Below, in pieces: positions 31,568 to 39,946 of a DNA stretch of 64,000 nt. The position numbers were made by a program, and so were the translations under genes. Source of the DNA: Acidimicrobiales bacterium (lineage in GTDB: Bacteria; Actinomycetota; Acidimicrobiia; Acidimicrobiales; JAUJNH01); the NCBI GenBank assembly GCA_030448245.1, contig JAUJNH010000002.1:337632-401631 (forward strand). Reading direction: 5' to 3'. The notes beneath the pieces were generated by a model that was given only the letters and a program-made list of their open reading frames with translations, was not told the origin of the DNA and searched no databases. Positions within the stretch are counted from its first letter, which is position 1. Each line of letters starts with the position of its first letter.

Positions 31568-33319
31568 ATGGCGACATGGCCGGCACACCCGGAGGTCCCG
31601 CTGACGACGGCTCGCCGCTCGCCGGCCGCCCCTCCTGCGAAGCCGAGCTTGGCTTCGTGCGGCGCCCCGATGGTGCGCTGGTTCGATCCGCACCAGCTCC
31701 TCGATACCGCCGTGCGTGTGGTCGTCTCGGGCATCTTCAGTTCGTACGCCGACAAGCGCGAGCTCCAGGCGCGGCTCCCGGCTGAGGTGCCCGACCGCTC
31801 CGGGGCCGGCGAGCTGTGGTTCGACTACGTGGCCGACCTGGGCGACGGGTGGAACTCGACCTACACCGTAGCCAGGCTCCTGGCCGCCGAGGAGTTGAAG
31901 CTCGACTGGAACGGCCAGGCCCACGTTACCGAGCGGGGGCGGATCCTCGTCATGGGGGGCGACCAGGTGTACCCGGTGCCCAAGGCGGTCGAGTACGAGA
32001 ACCGCACGATCGGACCCTACCGGGCGGCGCTGCCCTGTGCCCCCGGCGAGGCGCCCGAGCTGTTCGCCATCCCCGGAAGCCACGACTGGTACGACGGGCT
32101 GGTCAACTTCACCAGCATCTTCTGCCGCAGCCACGACATCGGCGGCTGGAGGACGAGCCAGGCCCGGAGCTACTTCGCCCTGAAGCTCCCGAACGGCTGG
32201 TGGCTGTGGGGCGTGGACATCCAGTTCGGCGCCTGCCTCGACGAGGTCCAGTTGCAGTACTTCAGCGACGTCGTCGCCAACCAGCTGCAGCCCGACGACC
32301 GGATCATCGTCTGCATGGGCAAGGAGGTCGAGAGTGGCAGGAAGGAGGTCGAGGTCCACTCCGATTGGAACGTGGTGTACCTGGAGCGTGAGGTCATCCA
32401 GCCCACTGGCGCCCAGGTGGTCCTGTTCCTCAGGAGCGGGAAGCACTACTACGCCCGCTACGAGGAGGAGGAAGGCTCCCGCCAGCACATCGCCTCGGGC
32501 GGCGGCGGCGCCTTTTGCATCCCACCCACGACCTCCCCGAGCGGGTGGACCTCCCCGGCGGACGGGATGGTGACGTGCCGCCGGGCCGCCACCTATCCCT
32601 CAGGGGCGGTGTCCAAGGGGTTCCGCAAGAGGATCTGGCTGCTGGCCCCCTTCAACATCCCTCTGGCCGCGGTGTTCGGCACGGTCCAGGTGCTGCTGGC
32701 GTTCATGATGGGGCTGCACCTGAAGGACCGGCACGTCTCGCTCGGCCTCGTCGATCTGCGGCGGGCGCTGTGGGAGAGCCCCACGGCCTTCCTGCTCATC
32801 CTGCTCATGATCGTGTCCCTGGCCCTGATGGTGCGCTTCGCCCACGACGCCGGTGGCCTCGCCCGATTGCTGCTGGCCTTGGTGCACTCGACGCTGCAGC
32901 TGGTCACCGTGGCCGCGGTCATGGTCGTCGCTTCCCGGCTCTCGTCCACGTCGGGGCTCCGGGGCGGGTGGTCGCTCGTCGTCTTCCTCGGCGTGATCGG
33001 GGTTCTGGGCGGGATCGGGGGGATGGTGGGGATGTCGGGCTACCTGTGGGCCACCAACTGCCTCGGCTTCCACGGGAACGAGGGGTTCGCTCCCCTGCAC
33101 CACCAGGACCAGAAGCACTTCCTCCGGCTTCACATCGACGCCCAGGGTGCCCTGACCGTGTTCCCGATGGGAGTCGACCGGGTGGGTCGGAAGTGGCAAC
33201 TGCGCCCCGATGCGCCCCCGCATGCGCCGTGGTTCGATCCGAGCGGCCCTGAGCCCGAGCCGCACCTCATCGAGGGCCCGATCAGGATCGAGGGCCGGGC
33301 AACCTCAGCCGCGCTCTAG
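31568..33319 (+). CDS. metallophosphoesterase with four C-terminal membrane helices
   Basis: 583 residues. Calcineurin-like motifs are VADLGDGWNSTYTVA, RILVMGGDQVYP and ELFAIPGSHDWYDGL. The last normally reads GNHDWYDGL, so the metal-bridging Asn is Ser here. Later, LRSGKHYYARYEE replaces the usual GDxHHYARY, losing another likely ligand. From 32514 to about 32575 the other frame reads HPTHDLPERVDLPGG, the expected family sequence. That implies a lost T in a TTTT run and a compensating change downstream. Four hydrophobic helices follow (about 360-500). Start uncertain (ATG 31565 or 31568). Confidence 0.75.
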   Translation: MATWPAHPEVPLTTARRSPAAPPAKPSLASCGAPMVRWFDPHQLLDTAVRVVVSGIFSSYADKRELQARLPAEVPDRSGAGELWFDYVADLGDGWNSTYTVARLLAAEELKLDWNGQAHVTERGRILVMGGDQVYPVPKAVEYENRTIGPYRAALPCAPGEAPELFAIPGSHDWYDGLVNFTSIFCRSHDIGGWRTSQARSYFALKLPNGWWLWGVDIQFGACLDEVQLQYFSDVVANQLQPDDRIIVCMGKEVESGRKEVEVHSDWNVVYLEREVIQPTGAQVVLFLRSGKHYYARYEEEEGSRQHIASGGGGAFCIPPTTSPSGWTSPADGMVTCRRAATYPSGAVSKGFRKRIWLLAPFNIPLAAVFGTVQVLLAFMMGLHLKDRHVSLGLVDLRRALWESPTAFLLILLMIVSLALMVRFAHDAGGLARLLLALVHSTLQLVTVAAVMVVASRLSSTSGLRGGWSLVVFLGVIGVLGGIGGMVGMSGYLWATNCLGFHGNEGFAPLHHQDQKHFLRLHIDAQGALTVFPMGVDRVGRKWQLRPDAPPHAPWFDPSGPEPEPHLIEGPIRIEGRATSAAL

Positions 33320-33556
33320 CCGAGCCTGGCCAGCCGGGCTCATGCGCGGTAGCGGTCGAGCCACGAGCAGGAATCGGGGAGGTCGTATCGCGTTCGTCGC
33401 CCGCAAGACGCATGGCAGAGGTGATGACCGTTTGTGATCTCACAGGGGATACGAGAAGGTGGGCGCCACCCTCCCCGTGACCCCGGGTGGAGGCCCGCTT
33501 GGGGCTCCTGGGTCCCCGCCCGGGGGCGGACGGGACGTCGGCGACGGCCGCGGGAG

Positions 33557-33613
33557 GGTTGGGCGTCGCTCACTCCCAGCGAGCAGCGGGTCGTCGACCT
33601 GGTGGGCCACGGA
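33557..33613 (+). pseudogene. LuxR-type HTH remnant
   Basis: The + strand encodes GWASLTPSEQRVVDLVGHG, the opening of a LuxR/GerE helix-turn-helix as found at the C-terminus of large LuxR regulators. After this the helix-turn-helix does not continue in any frame I checked. No upstream domain is recognised apart from an Arg-rich lead-in. Confidence 0.55.
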
Positions 33614-33660
33614 GGTAGCGATGCACAGCGGTGTCGTGGATCCCGTGCTCGGGCGAGCTT

Positions 33661-33700
33661 CGAGCGCCCGGGAACGGCACGACCGCTGCGCTCGGGAACG
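33661..33700 (+). repeat. hairpin repeat R1
   Basis: Left arm CGAGCGCCCGG, then GAACGGCACGA, then right arm CCGCTGCGCTCGG and the tail GAACG. The arms are near-complementary. First of eight + strand copies. The family pattern is GAGCGCCCGG, 3-5 nt, CGGCACC, 2-3 nt, CCGGGCGCTCGGTAA. Confidence 0.7.
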
Positions 33701-33859
33701 ACGGTCCGGCTGATCGTCTTGCTGCGAAGCCCAGCCGACGGGACAGCCTGACCTCGCGTCCGGCTGTGTGTCTATAGCCGGCACTCGTGGGCACCCGAGT
33801 GGTCGTCAAACCGAGGTGGAAGCCGGACCTGTGAGCGTCCTGTCTGCGACGATGGCGAC

Positions 33860-34648
33860 ATGGAGGCGGCCGTTCGAGAGGAGGTTGGCGCGTACTGGTC
33901 CGGCACCTTGGGCCTGCCGACAGATGAGCTGCATCGGGCGAAGGTCAAGGTCGTGCCGGCCCGCACCGGCAACGACGGAGTGGTGCTTCTCCGCATCGGG
34001 CTGGCGTGTGTGGTCGTGGTCGAGCAGGAGCACGTTGACCGTACGTCCGCCGTCGTCGCCTCCCTGGATCCCGATGCAGTGTTCAACCGGGCGACTGCGC
34101 TCTCTCTTGCCGGCGCGGACGCTGAAGTCCACGGGCCCTCCTGGCATGGCTATGTCGATCGGCTCGGCTTCAGAGGGCTTCGTGCCCGGGACGTCGAGCG
34201 GCTGGATCCCACGGACCGACGCCTGGTCACCCTCCGCGATGACTCCGGGCAGACGGAGTGGCGGGAGGCCGGCTTCCCACTTGAACCCTCAACGGCCGAT
34301 TCAGCACGAAGCGCCTTCTACGGCCTGAGTGTCGAAGGTGTTCTCGTCGCCGCAGGGAACCTCGCCGACAGGTTACCGAGCGCCCGGCTGGTGCCGGCGC
34401 GTGTGCTTCCGAGCGGCCGGGCTCTCGTAGCGCTGCAGGCGGCGATGGGGCTCCTTGTCCTCTGGATCGTCGTGTTCATCTGGACGTGGCTCGGGATGTG
34501 GTCCCTGGAACCCGACCGGTACCCGGACGCGTCTGCATGGTGGAGGCACTATGCACTTCCTCGCGCTGCGCAGGCGCTTGGGCCCGCCCTGGTTTTCGGC
34601 GCAGTGACCGGCCTCCTCGTTGGCAGGGCGCTGCGCAGGCGCACGTAG
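33860..34648 (+). CDS. GNAT-like N-terminal half fused to two membrane helices
   Basis: 262 residues. About 1-170 resembles the N-terminal part of a class of actinobacterial GNAT proteins: EVGAYWSGTLGLPTDELHRA, FNRATALSLAGADAEVHGPS and YGLSVEGVLVAAGNLADRL. The acetyl-CoA-binding half is missing. At that point the coding sequence runs through a minus-strand copy of the hairpin repeat. It then continues into two hydrophobic segments (about 192-213 and 240-256) and a basic end. The ORF is probably a chimera made at the repeat. It is unlikely to be an active acetyltransferase. Confidence 0.65.
   Translation: MEAAVREEVGAYWSGTLGLPTDELHRAKVKVVPARTGNDGVVLLRIGLACVVVVEQEHVDRTSAVVASLDPDAVFNRATALSLAGADAEVHGPSWHGYVDRLGFRGLRARDVERLDPTDRRLVTLRDDSGQTEWREAGFPLEPSTADSARSAFYGLSVEGVLVAAGNLADRLPSARLVPARVLPSGRALVALQAAMGLLVLWIVVFIWTWLGMWSLEPDRYPDASAWWRHYALPRAAQALGPALVFGAVTGLLVGRALRRRT
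34371..34430 (-). repeat. dispersed hairpin repeat, minus-strand copy 2
   Basis: On the minus strand it contains GGCACCAGCCGGGCGCTCGG followed by TAACC, the best match to the family core. A partner arm GAGAGCCCGG lies on its other side with a longer loop. It is inside the open frame at 33860-34648, at the point where GNAT similarity stops. Confidence 0.75.
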
Positions 34649-34993
34649 CTTCGGTTGGTCAAGCCAGCCAGCCAGAGAGCCTGAACCCGCTCGAGTCAGG
34701 TCGAGGAACGCCCTGGTTCGGCACCTACGCAGCGCACGGTAATCCCGCTGGTGGACCGCTCGAGACGTGGATCGGCGGATGATCAGCTGGCGACGTCATG
34801 TTCCTCGACATCGCCCTGAGCCCGAGTTGTTGGGTATCACCTGGAGGTCCACACCCTGCTGCGCGTCCACCCAGGCAAGCCCCTCCCCATCAATCGTCCA
34901 ACCAGTCTGCGGCGGTCTGCGCTTGTCATCATTGTCGGGGACGCCCTCACCAGGCTGACCCCACGCTGCGCCGTGGACGTCACCCGGGACGCG
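34649..34993. other. intergenic stretch with repeat R2
   Basis: 345 bp between the GNAT-like chimera and the VOC gene. Contains repeat R2; no gene supported. Confidence 0.5.
34703..34745 (+). repeat. hairpin repeat R2
   Basis: A diverged copy: GAGGAACGCCCTGG, then TTCGGCACC, then TACGCAGCGCACGG and TAATCC. It lies 55 bp after the GNAT-like chimera, with the core GGCACC and the GGTAAT tail kept. Confidence 0.55.
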
Positions 34994-35725
34994 CTATCGC
35001 GGGGTCAGCACACAGAACTCGTTGCCATCGGGATCGGCCATGACGACCCAGCTGACATCGCCTTGGCCGATGTCGACTCGGGTCGCGCCAAGAGAGGCGA
35101 GCCGGTCAACCTCCGCTCGCTGATCACCGTCGCTGGGCGGCGCGACGTCGACATGAAGCCGGTTCTTCCTGAGCTTCTGCGGAACCGGCGGGCCCCAGGT
35201 GATGAACGGACCGGTGCCGTCCGGCGCACGGATCGCGGTCTCTTCGTCCTGATCCCAAACCAACGGCCACCCGAGTGCGTCGCTCCAGAAGTACCCGACC
35301 TGCACCGAGCCGTCGCAGGTGATCGACCCAAGGCGTCCGCAGCCAGCGAGAAAGGAGTTGTCCGGCTCGATGACGCAGAACTCGTTCCCCTCTGGATCGG
35401 CGAGCACAACATGAGGTTCGTCTGGACCCTGACCGACGTCTATGCGGCGGGCGCCGAGTTCGATCAGGGACTCGACGGTTTGCGCCTGGTCCTCGCTCGA
35501 GGTAGACGTCAGATCGAGATGGATGCGGTTTTTGGCGGACTTCTGCTCAGGGACTGGCAGGAAGAGGATCTCGAACCTGGTGCCGTCCGTCGGCACGAGA
35601 CGGACCTCGTCATGGGTGTCGTCGTCGATCTCCCAGTGCAGCGCCTCCGCCCAGAAGCGCGCGAGTCGGAGCGGATCGTTCGCATCGAAGCAAAGAGCGA
35701 CGAGCCGCGAAGCCACGGACCACAT
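34994..35725 (-). CDS. VOC family protein, two domains
   Basis: 243 residues with two vicinal-oxygen-chelate modules. The first starts SRLVALCFDANDPLRLARFW and ends VVLADPEGNEFCVIEP. The second ends VVMADPDGNEFCVLTPR. The DPEGNEFC and DPDGNEFC motifs are typical of the glyoxalase/bleomycin-resistance type. Substrate unknown; such genes are common cargo of mobile arrays. Its orientation is opposite to the flanking repeats R2 and R3. Confidence 0.87.
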   Translation of the reverse strand: MWSVASRLVALCFDANDPLRLARFWAEALHWEIDDDTHDEVRLVPTDGTRFEILFLPVPEQKSAKNRIHLDLTSTSSEDQAQTVESLIELGARRIDVGQGPDEPHVVLADPEGNEFCVIEPDNSFLAGCGRLGSITCDGSVQVGYFWSDALGWPLVWDQDEETAIRAPDGTGPFITWGPPVPQKLRKNRLHVDVAPPSDGDQRAEVDRLASLGATRVDIGQGDVSWVVMADPDGNEFCVLTPR

Positions 35726-35851
35726 GGTTGCACCAACAGGCCGGCATCGTGTCGGAGCGCGTCGATTCGGCGTTCCCGCGCTCCCGGGGCTGCCGGGAGG
35801 TGAAGAGAGGGCGCTCGTAACGTCCTACGCCTCGACTGCAGCCGACTAGTC

Positions 35852-35894
35852 CCGAGGCGCCCGGGATCGGCACGTCCTGAGCGCGAGGTAACGG
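35852..35894 (+). repeat. hairpin repeat R3
   Basis: CCGAGGCGCCCGGGATC, then GGCACGTCC, then TGAGCGCGAGG and TAACG. The left arm is well kept; the right arm is diverged but retains the TAAC tail. Confidence 0.6.
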
Positions 35895-35959
35895 CGCGGG
35901 TCTACTGCCCACGGGCCCCCACCATCGCCCGTCGCTCGGTGGCACCGCGGCGATGATCG

Positions 35960-36583
35960 GTGGACGCTCCTGAGCTTGATGAGACCGAGGCGATGATGGA
36001 TGAGGCCGTGAGGAGGAGCAAGGAGGTGTTCGACGGCGAGCGCTCGCACCTGCTTCGGCTCTGGCCTGATCGCCCGCACGAAGAGTTCACGTGGACGCTA
36101 GGTCCGATCAGCATGATGTTGCCCCGGTTCCGGGTGCGGCGAATCGCTCCGGTTGAGCCACGCGATCCGTGGATCTACGTGAGCGTCGGCGCGTGGGAAG
36201 CAACGCTGGATCAGCATCATGGGACAAAGTTCTTCCTGCTGTCTGCCACCGAGAACCCGCTGCACGTCGAGCTACTGGCAATGGTCACCCACCTCCATGC
36301 AGACCCCCGCTATCGCCTGAAGGTCGGTAGCACGATCGACATCGGCCGTCCCTGGACAGCGGGCGCTGCCGCGGACCACCTGCTGGTGTCCCTTGCCTAC
36401 CCGTACGGCCCGAGCATGGAGTGGTGCGAGCTCGGCGAGTACCACGTCCGGTTCCTGTGGCTCGTGCCGGTGACGGCTGCTGAGGCCGATCTAGTTCGAA
36501 CACACGGCCTCGAGATCCTCGAGCAACGCCTCGAGGAGAACAACGTCGACGTGATCGCTCCGGACCGGCCGTCTCTAGCGTGA
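35960..36583 (+). CDS. suppressor-of-fused (SUFU) domain protein
   Basis: 207 residues. The centre HGTKFFLLSATENPLHVELL, then HLHADPRYRLKVGSTIDIGR, and the late GPSMEWCELGEYHVRFLWLV and RTHGLEILEQRLEE match the bacterial SUFU domain. The family is named for a eukaryotic signalling protein. Bacterial members occur next to toxins or alone and have no proven function. The start at 35960 is GTG. It is followed 28 bp later by repeat R4. Confidence 0.85.
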   Translation: MDAPELDETEAMMDEAVRRSKEVFDGERSHLLRLWPDRPHEEFTWTLGPISMMLPRFRVRRIAPVEPRDPWIYVSVGAWEATLDQHHGTKFFLLSATENPLHVELLAMVTHLHADPRYRLKVGSTIDIGRPWTAGAAADHLLVSLAYPYGPSMEWCELGEYHVRFLWLVPVTAAEADLVRTHGLEILEQRLEENNVDVIAPDRPSLA

Positions 36584-36610
36584 CTGGCGCTCGAGCCGGA
36601 AGGGTCTTGG

Positions 36611-36654
36611 GCCGAACCGCCCGGCTTTCGGCACCAGCCGAGCGTTCGGTAACC
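36611..36654 (+). repeat. hairpin repeat R4
   Basis: The clearest hairpin of the set. Left arm CCGAACCGCCCGGCT, loop TTCGGCACC, right arm AGCCGAGCGTTCGG, tail TAACC. The arms pair over about 13 positions with one bulged base. Confidence 0.75.
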
Positions 36655-36703
36655 ACCAAGATCGGCCGGGCCTGGCTGAGCGCCTCTTACAGGCTGGGGG
36701 CCA

Positions 36704-37309
36704 TCAGGGTAGAGAGACCTTGAGGACGAACTGCCGGTCGGGGTCGTGAGGCCTGGTTGAAGCGCCGTCAACGATGAGATCAGCCCGATCGCGGGCCCGG
36801 TCGTCTGAGAAGAAGGCATCCTCCCGTTCCATCCAGTTCACCCACGCTTCTCGCATGCTCTCGCCGTCACGCTCAACGCCCCGAGCCAGACGTACTTCGT
36901 AGGGGGCGTCGATCCAGACCGCAAACGTCAGGAGGTCGGCTGCGTCGCGTCGCGAGGAGGTCACGCCATCCAGGATTACGAGCGGACCGGGACGGACGGT
37001 CCTCCAGTTGCCCAGGAGGCTGCCGCGCGGGTCGTGCTTCCAGTCCCGTTGCTGGTAGGTGGCACGCTCGCCTCCCATCAGGGGGCGGAGAACCTCCTGT
37101 TCCAGCCGGGGCCACCACCCGGTGAGGTCATCCCAGGAGAGGAAGTCGTCCATCTCGACGACTGGAGGATCACCGAGGCTGCGGGCCAGGCGCAGGGTGA
37201 AGGTGCTCTTGCCAGCACCGCCGGGACCGTCGATGGCGACGAACCGAGGTGTGACCGTTGCAGGCTTGTCCCGGATGCGGTCGGCCAGCGCCGCGAAGGT
37301 CTCGATCAC
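36704..37309 (-). CDS. P-loop kinase, uridine-kinase-like
   Basis: 201 residues from a GTG at 37309. Walker A is AIDGPGGAGKSTFTLRLA at about 22-38, followed by PPVVEMDDFLSWDDLTGWWP (the DDF element seen in uridine and related kinases). GPLVILDGVTSSRRD is next, then a lid-like IDAPYEVRLARGVERDG. The fold is that of uridine kinase/phosphoribulokinase relatives; the substrate is not determinable. The longer ORF start at 37414 adds low-complexity sequence and is unlikely. Confidence 0.8.
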   Translation of the reverse strand: MIETFAALADRIRDKPATVTPRFVAIDGPGGAGKSTFTLRLARSLGDPPVVEMDDFLSWDDLTGWWPRLEQEVLRPLMGGERATYQQRDWKHDPRGSLLGNWRTVRPGPLVILDGVTSSRRDAADLLTFAVWIDAPYEVRLARGVERDGESMREAWVNWMEREDAFFSDDRARDRADLIVDGASTRPHDPDRQFVLKVSLP

Positions 37310-37526
37310 GTCCGGCCCTCCTGGGCGACTAGAAGTGCCGGGACCACCACACGATGATCGCGCTCGGCCTGGGCCGCACGCAGCGCTGTGTCTGGCCCCC
37401 CGCAGTCGAGCCACGGTCCGCGTCAGCTCTCTGAGCCAGCCTGACGATACGGCTGCACCTCATTGCCACCCGAGCGCTACTTGTCGGCCTTACGACGGGC
37501 GAGCCGTCCAGTGGCGCGCTATGAGG

Positions 37527-37918
37527 CTACCGCGAGAGAAGGGCGGCCAGGAACGACCGATAAGCATCGTCAGCGAAGGTCAGTGACGCAAGATCGGAAG
37601 TTCGCAACCACCGGTCGTCATGCTCCTCCGGCTGAAGGTTGTGGATCTCTCCGTGCCAGTCGTCCACCACCCAGAGACTCAGCTCGAAACCCGCTTCTTG
37701 GTCGTCGAGCTCAAGCTCCGGCGGTCTCGACCCAATGTCGACGCCGATTTCCTCAAGCAGCTCCCGGCGCAGAGCGTCGTTCGGCTGCTCGTCGTCCTCG
37801 ATATGCCCACCCGGGAAGTCCCAGACGCCGGATACCACAACCTGTCAGGAGACCGGTGGCACAACAACACCTCGTCCCCCTTCCGCAGGGCCGCAACAAC
37901 GACGTGATGAGCGCCCAC
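37527..37918 (-). pseudogene. NUDIX hydrolase, one frameshift
   Basis: About 131 residues when joined. From a GTG at 37918, VGAHHVVVAALRKGDEVLLC and HRSPDRLWYP end one frame. GVWDFPGGHIEDDEQPNDAL and RRELLEEIGVD, the Nudix box, are in another. One missing G in the CCGG run near 37828 joins them as LWYPGVWDFPGGH, exactly the expected sequence. A tail LSLWVVDDWHGEIHNLQPEE follows. So the gene is either recently broken or miscalled by one base. Substrate unknown. Confidence 0.85.
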
Positions 37919-37984
37919 GCAGTCATCATCGTCGGGGCGCTCCACGCAACGCCAGCAACCGGCAAGCCGAGGGCCAGCCTTCGG

Positions 37985-38029
37985 TTGAGGCAGTGCGCGA
38001 GTTCGGCACCTCCCGGGCGCTCGGTAACA
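37985..38029 (+). repeat. hairpin repeat R5
   Basis: TTCGGCACCTCCCGGGCGCT followed by CGGTAACAC, nearly identical in its core to minus copy 1. The left arm is poorly kept. It lies between the NUDIX gene and the next short gene. Confidence 0.7.
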
Positions 38030-38110
38030 CTCGTCGGCGAGGCACACCCGCCGAGCGCAAACCGGAGCAGTGGCTTGCGCTAAGCCGGAGGGCGGTCCCC
38101 ATCCGTCAGG

Positions 38111-38344
38111 CTACTCGTAACCCCATTCGGCGTATGTTTGCTTGTCGATATCCGGGGAATCCGTCGTGTAGACGCCCCAGCCCATGTAGGCGTAGTACAG
38201 AGTCATGGCCTCAAAGTGGCTGGAGGCCTCGACCGTCCAGGTCAGCTTGGCGTCCGGACCAAGGTGTGCCCGGGCCCCGTCACCATGAGGGCCAGCGAGG
38301 CAGAACGTCTGCCCATCGGCCTCGACCCACAACTCGTGGAGCAT
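38111..38344 (-). CDS. short conserved hypothetical protein, 77 residues
   Basis: Starts MLHELWVEADGQTFCLAGPH. Later stretches are LTWTVEASSHFEAMTLYYAY and TDSPDIDKQTYAEWGYE. The composition (Trp- and Tyr-rich, acidic) is that of a compact folded protein, and the pattern looks like a small actinobacterial family seen alone. I cannot name it or assign a function. It sits alone between repeats R5 and R6. Confidence 0.7.
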   Translation of the reverse strand: MLHELWVEADGQTFCLAGPHGDGARAHLGPDAKLTWTVEASSHFEAMTLYYAYMGWGVYTTDSPDIDKQTYAEWGYE

Positions 38345-38721
38345 CCTTGGACGTTAGGACGAGACCGCCCTCTTGCGAAGGACGAACGCCATCCTGGTGA
38401 GGCGCGTCATCCCTTGTCGCCCACCACCGCGCCATGAGGCCGCCGCTGAGGACTGCCCTACTGCGGCACCAGCCGGGCGCTCGGTAATGTCCTGCGCCGA
38501 CGCCCACCAGAGTTCTCGGTCGTGGTGGTGCTGCTGCCAGCCCAGGCCGGCACAGTCACGGCCTTTCGCCCCGTGGGGCGCCACTTATGGCCTGTCGGTT
38601 GCCAGTAGCTCGGCAACCGTGACGAGCTGTCGTTCGTCGAGGCCGTCGAAGTGATAGGTCAACAGCTCCACCGACCCAGCCGGGGGTGCGGGCATCACGA
38701 CCGGCCGGTAGCGTTGCCCTC
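38345..38721. other. intergenic stretch with repeat R6
   Basis: 377 bp with repeat R6 and no supported gene. Confidence 0.5.
38462..38489 (+). repeat. hairpin repeat R6
   Basis: GCGGCACCAGCCGGGCGCTC followed by GGTAATG. The right arm and tail are intact; the left arm (GAGGACTGCCC) is weak. Confidence 0.65.
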
Positions 38722-39216
38722 ATGGCGGGACCGGCCGACCTCGGCGCCACCGGGGGTGTGGTCTGGTCCGACCCGGAGGAGTGGGCGTGGCGCAGGAAGG
38801 CTGAAGGGTGTGTCATATGCCGCGACGGAGCGTCCCTCGACATCCTCTCCGAGACCTCCTCCTGCTGGGTGACGGCGGCGCCCGAGGGCGCGCTCCCGGC
38901 CTACGTCTGCGTTGTGGCGCGGGCGCATGTCGTTGAGCCGTACGAGCTGCCGCCGTCCGAGCAGGCCGTCTTCTGGCAGGACGCCATGACCGCGGCTCGG
39001 GCCGTCGCCGAGGTCGCCCGGCCGGTGAAGATGAACTACGAGATTCATGGGAACACGCTGCCGCACCTTCACCTGCACCTGTTCCCCCGGCAGGTGGACG
39101 ACCCGTATGTGGGTGGACCGATTGATCCGCGGCGAGCCTCCTTCCGCCGCAGTGACTCCGAGCTCGCCGCCCTGCAGAAGGCCATCGCCGCTGCCTTTGC
39201 CGCCGCCGGGCGATGA
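38722..39216 (+). CDS. HIT family protein
   Basis: 164 residues from the ATG at 38722. The histidine triad is LPHLHLHLFPRQ, fitting H-x-H-x-H. Upstream, the HIT strands are CVICRDGASLDILSETSSCW and YVCVVARAHVVEPYELPPSE. KMNYEIHGNTLPH precedes the triad. HIT proteins hydrolyse or transfer nucleotidyl groups; the branch and substrate are not decided here. It lies between R6 and R7 in the same direction as the repeats. Confidence 0.9.
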   Translation: MAGPADLGATGGVVWSDPEEWAWRRKAEGCVICRDGASLDILSETSSCWVTAAPEGALPAYVCVVARAHVVEPYELPPSEQAVFWQDAMTAARAVAEVARPVKMNYEIHGNTLPHLHLHLFPRQVDDPYVGGPIDPRRASFRRSDSELAALQKAIAAAFAAAGR

Positions 39217-39387
39217 TCGCCTGACCCGCCGGTCTGGGCACCGCTGACAGCATTTCCCGCCGCCGACAGACCCCGAGCAGGGTCCCCCGGCCGGCCCTGA
39301 CCAGGACACATCCTGGAGTGCCCGCCTTCCTGCCGGCCCTCCCGCGTGCCTAGGCAAGCGGCCAGCATGCAGCCGAGCGCCCAGTGG

Positions 39388-39426
39388 AGCGCCCGGCAAC
39401 GGCACCTCCTTCCCGCCCCATAATCC
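39388..39426 (+). repeat. hairpin repeat R7
   Basis: Left arm GAGCGCCCGG, then CAACGGCACCTCC, then TTCCCGCCCCATAATCC. The left half is very close to the consensus; the right half is diverged with a TAAT tail kept. A partial GAGCGCCCA precedes it. Confidence 0.6.
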
Positions 39427-39499
39427 CGCACCTTCTCCCCGGGAGTGCACCGATAGCCGGGACGGAGCAGAGTCGCCTGGCAGCGGGCATCATCGTCGG

Positions 39500-39946
39500 A
39501 TGCGAGTTGTGATCACCGGCGTCAACTTGCCTGGCCGCGTGTTCTGTCGTCCGGACGGTTCCTCCATGGACAACGTCCACGTCGGCATCCAGATCCGGCG
39601 CGACGCTGCGCAGCTGATCCGAGCGGACGTGTCCGAGGCGGCCTGGGAGGCCGACGTTGATGTCGTTCGGAAGGATGGGGTCCTCGACTTCCGTGGACCC
39701 GCAGTGCAGGGCAGGGTCGGCGATCGATTCATCTACCTCACGTGGGGCAACGTCGATCCGGACGACGGGTTCGAGATGTTCCGGCGGGCCAAGCTCATGC
39801 TCGATCAGGTCGAGCGCTCGCTCATGGAGTCGGCGATGAAGGCGGGTTACCTTGACGCTGTGGTCGAGCTGACGGATGACCGTGGTGGTCCCCGGTGCGC
39901 TCGCGCCGATCCTCCGGCCGTTGTGTGGTCGGTCCCGGCGGTCTAA
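39500..39946 (+). CDS. DUF5990 family protein
   Basis: 148 residues starting MRVVITGVNLPGRVFCRPDG. The features FRGPAVQGRVGDRFIYLTWG and DPDDGFEMFRRAKLMLD, then AVVELTDDRGGPRCARADPP, match DUF5990, a small actinobacterial family of unknown function. The length is normal. It is followed by repeat R8. Confidence 0.85.
   Translation: MRVVITGVNLPGRVFCRPDGSSMDNVHVGIQIRRDAAQLIRADVSEAAWEADVDVVRKDGVLDFRGPAVQGRVGDRFIYLTWGNVDPDDGFEMFRRAKLMLDQVERSLMESAMKAGYLDAVVELTDDRGGPRCARADPPAVVWSVPAV

Larger units (their letters stand above)
33320..33859. other. intergenic stretch with gene remnant and repeat
   Basis: 540 bp. It contains a fragment of a LuxR-type regulator (33557-33613) and a hairpin repeat (33661-33700). 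Nothing else is supported. Confidence 0.5.

Noticed and set aside
36611..36654. Simple transcription terminator for the SUFU gene
   Set aside because: The hairpin lacks a T-run and the same sequence appears on the same strand next to genes of opposite orientation, so a terminator role does not explain the family.
37310..37526. A ninth repeat copy between the kinase and NUDIX genes
   Set aside because: A string resembling CACCCGAGCGCTAC near 37468 is too diverged and lacks the GGCACC core and TAAC tail.
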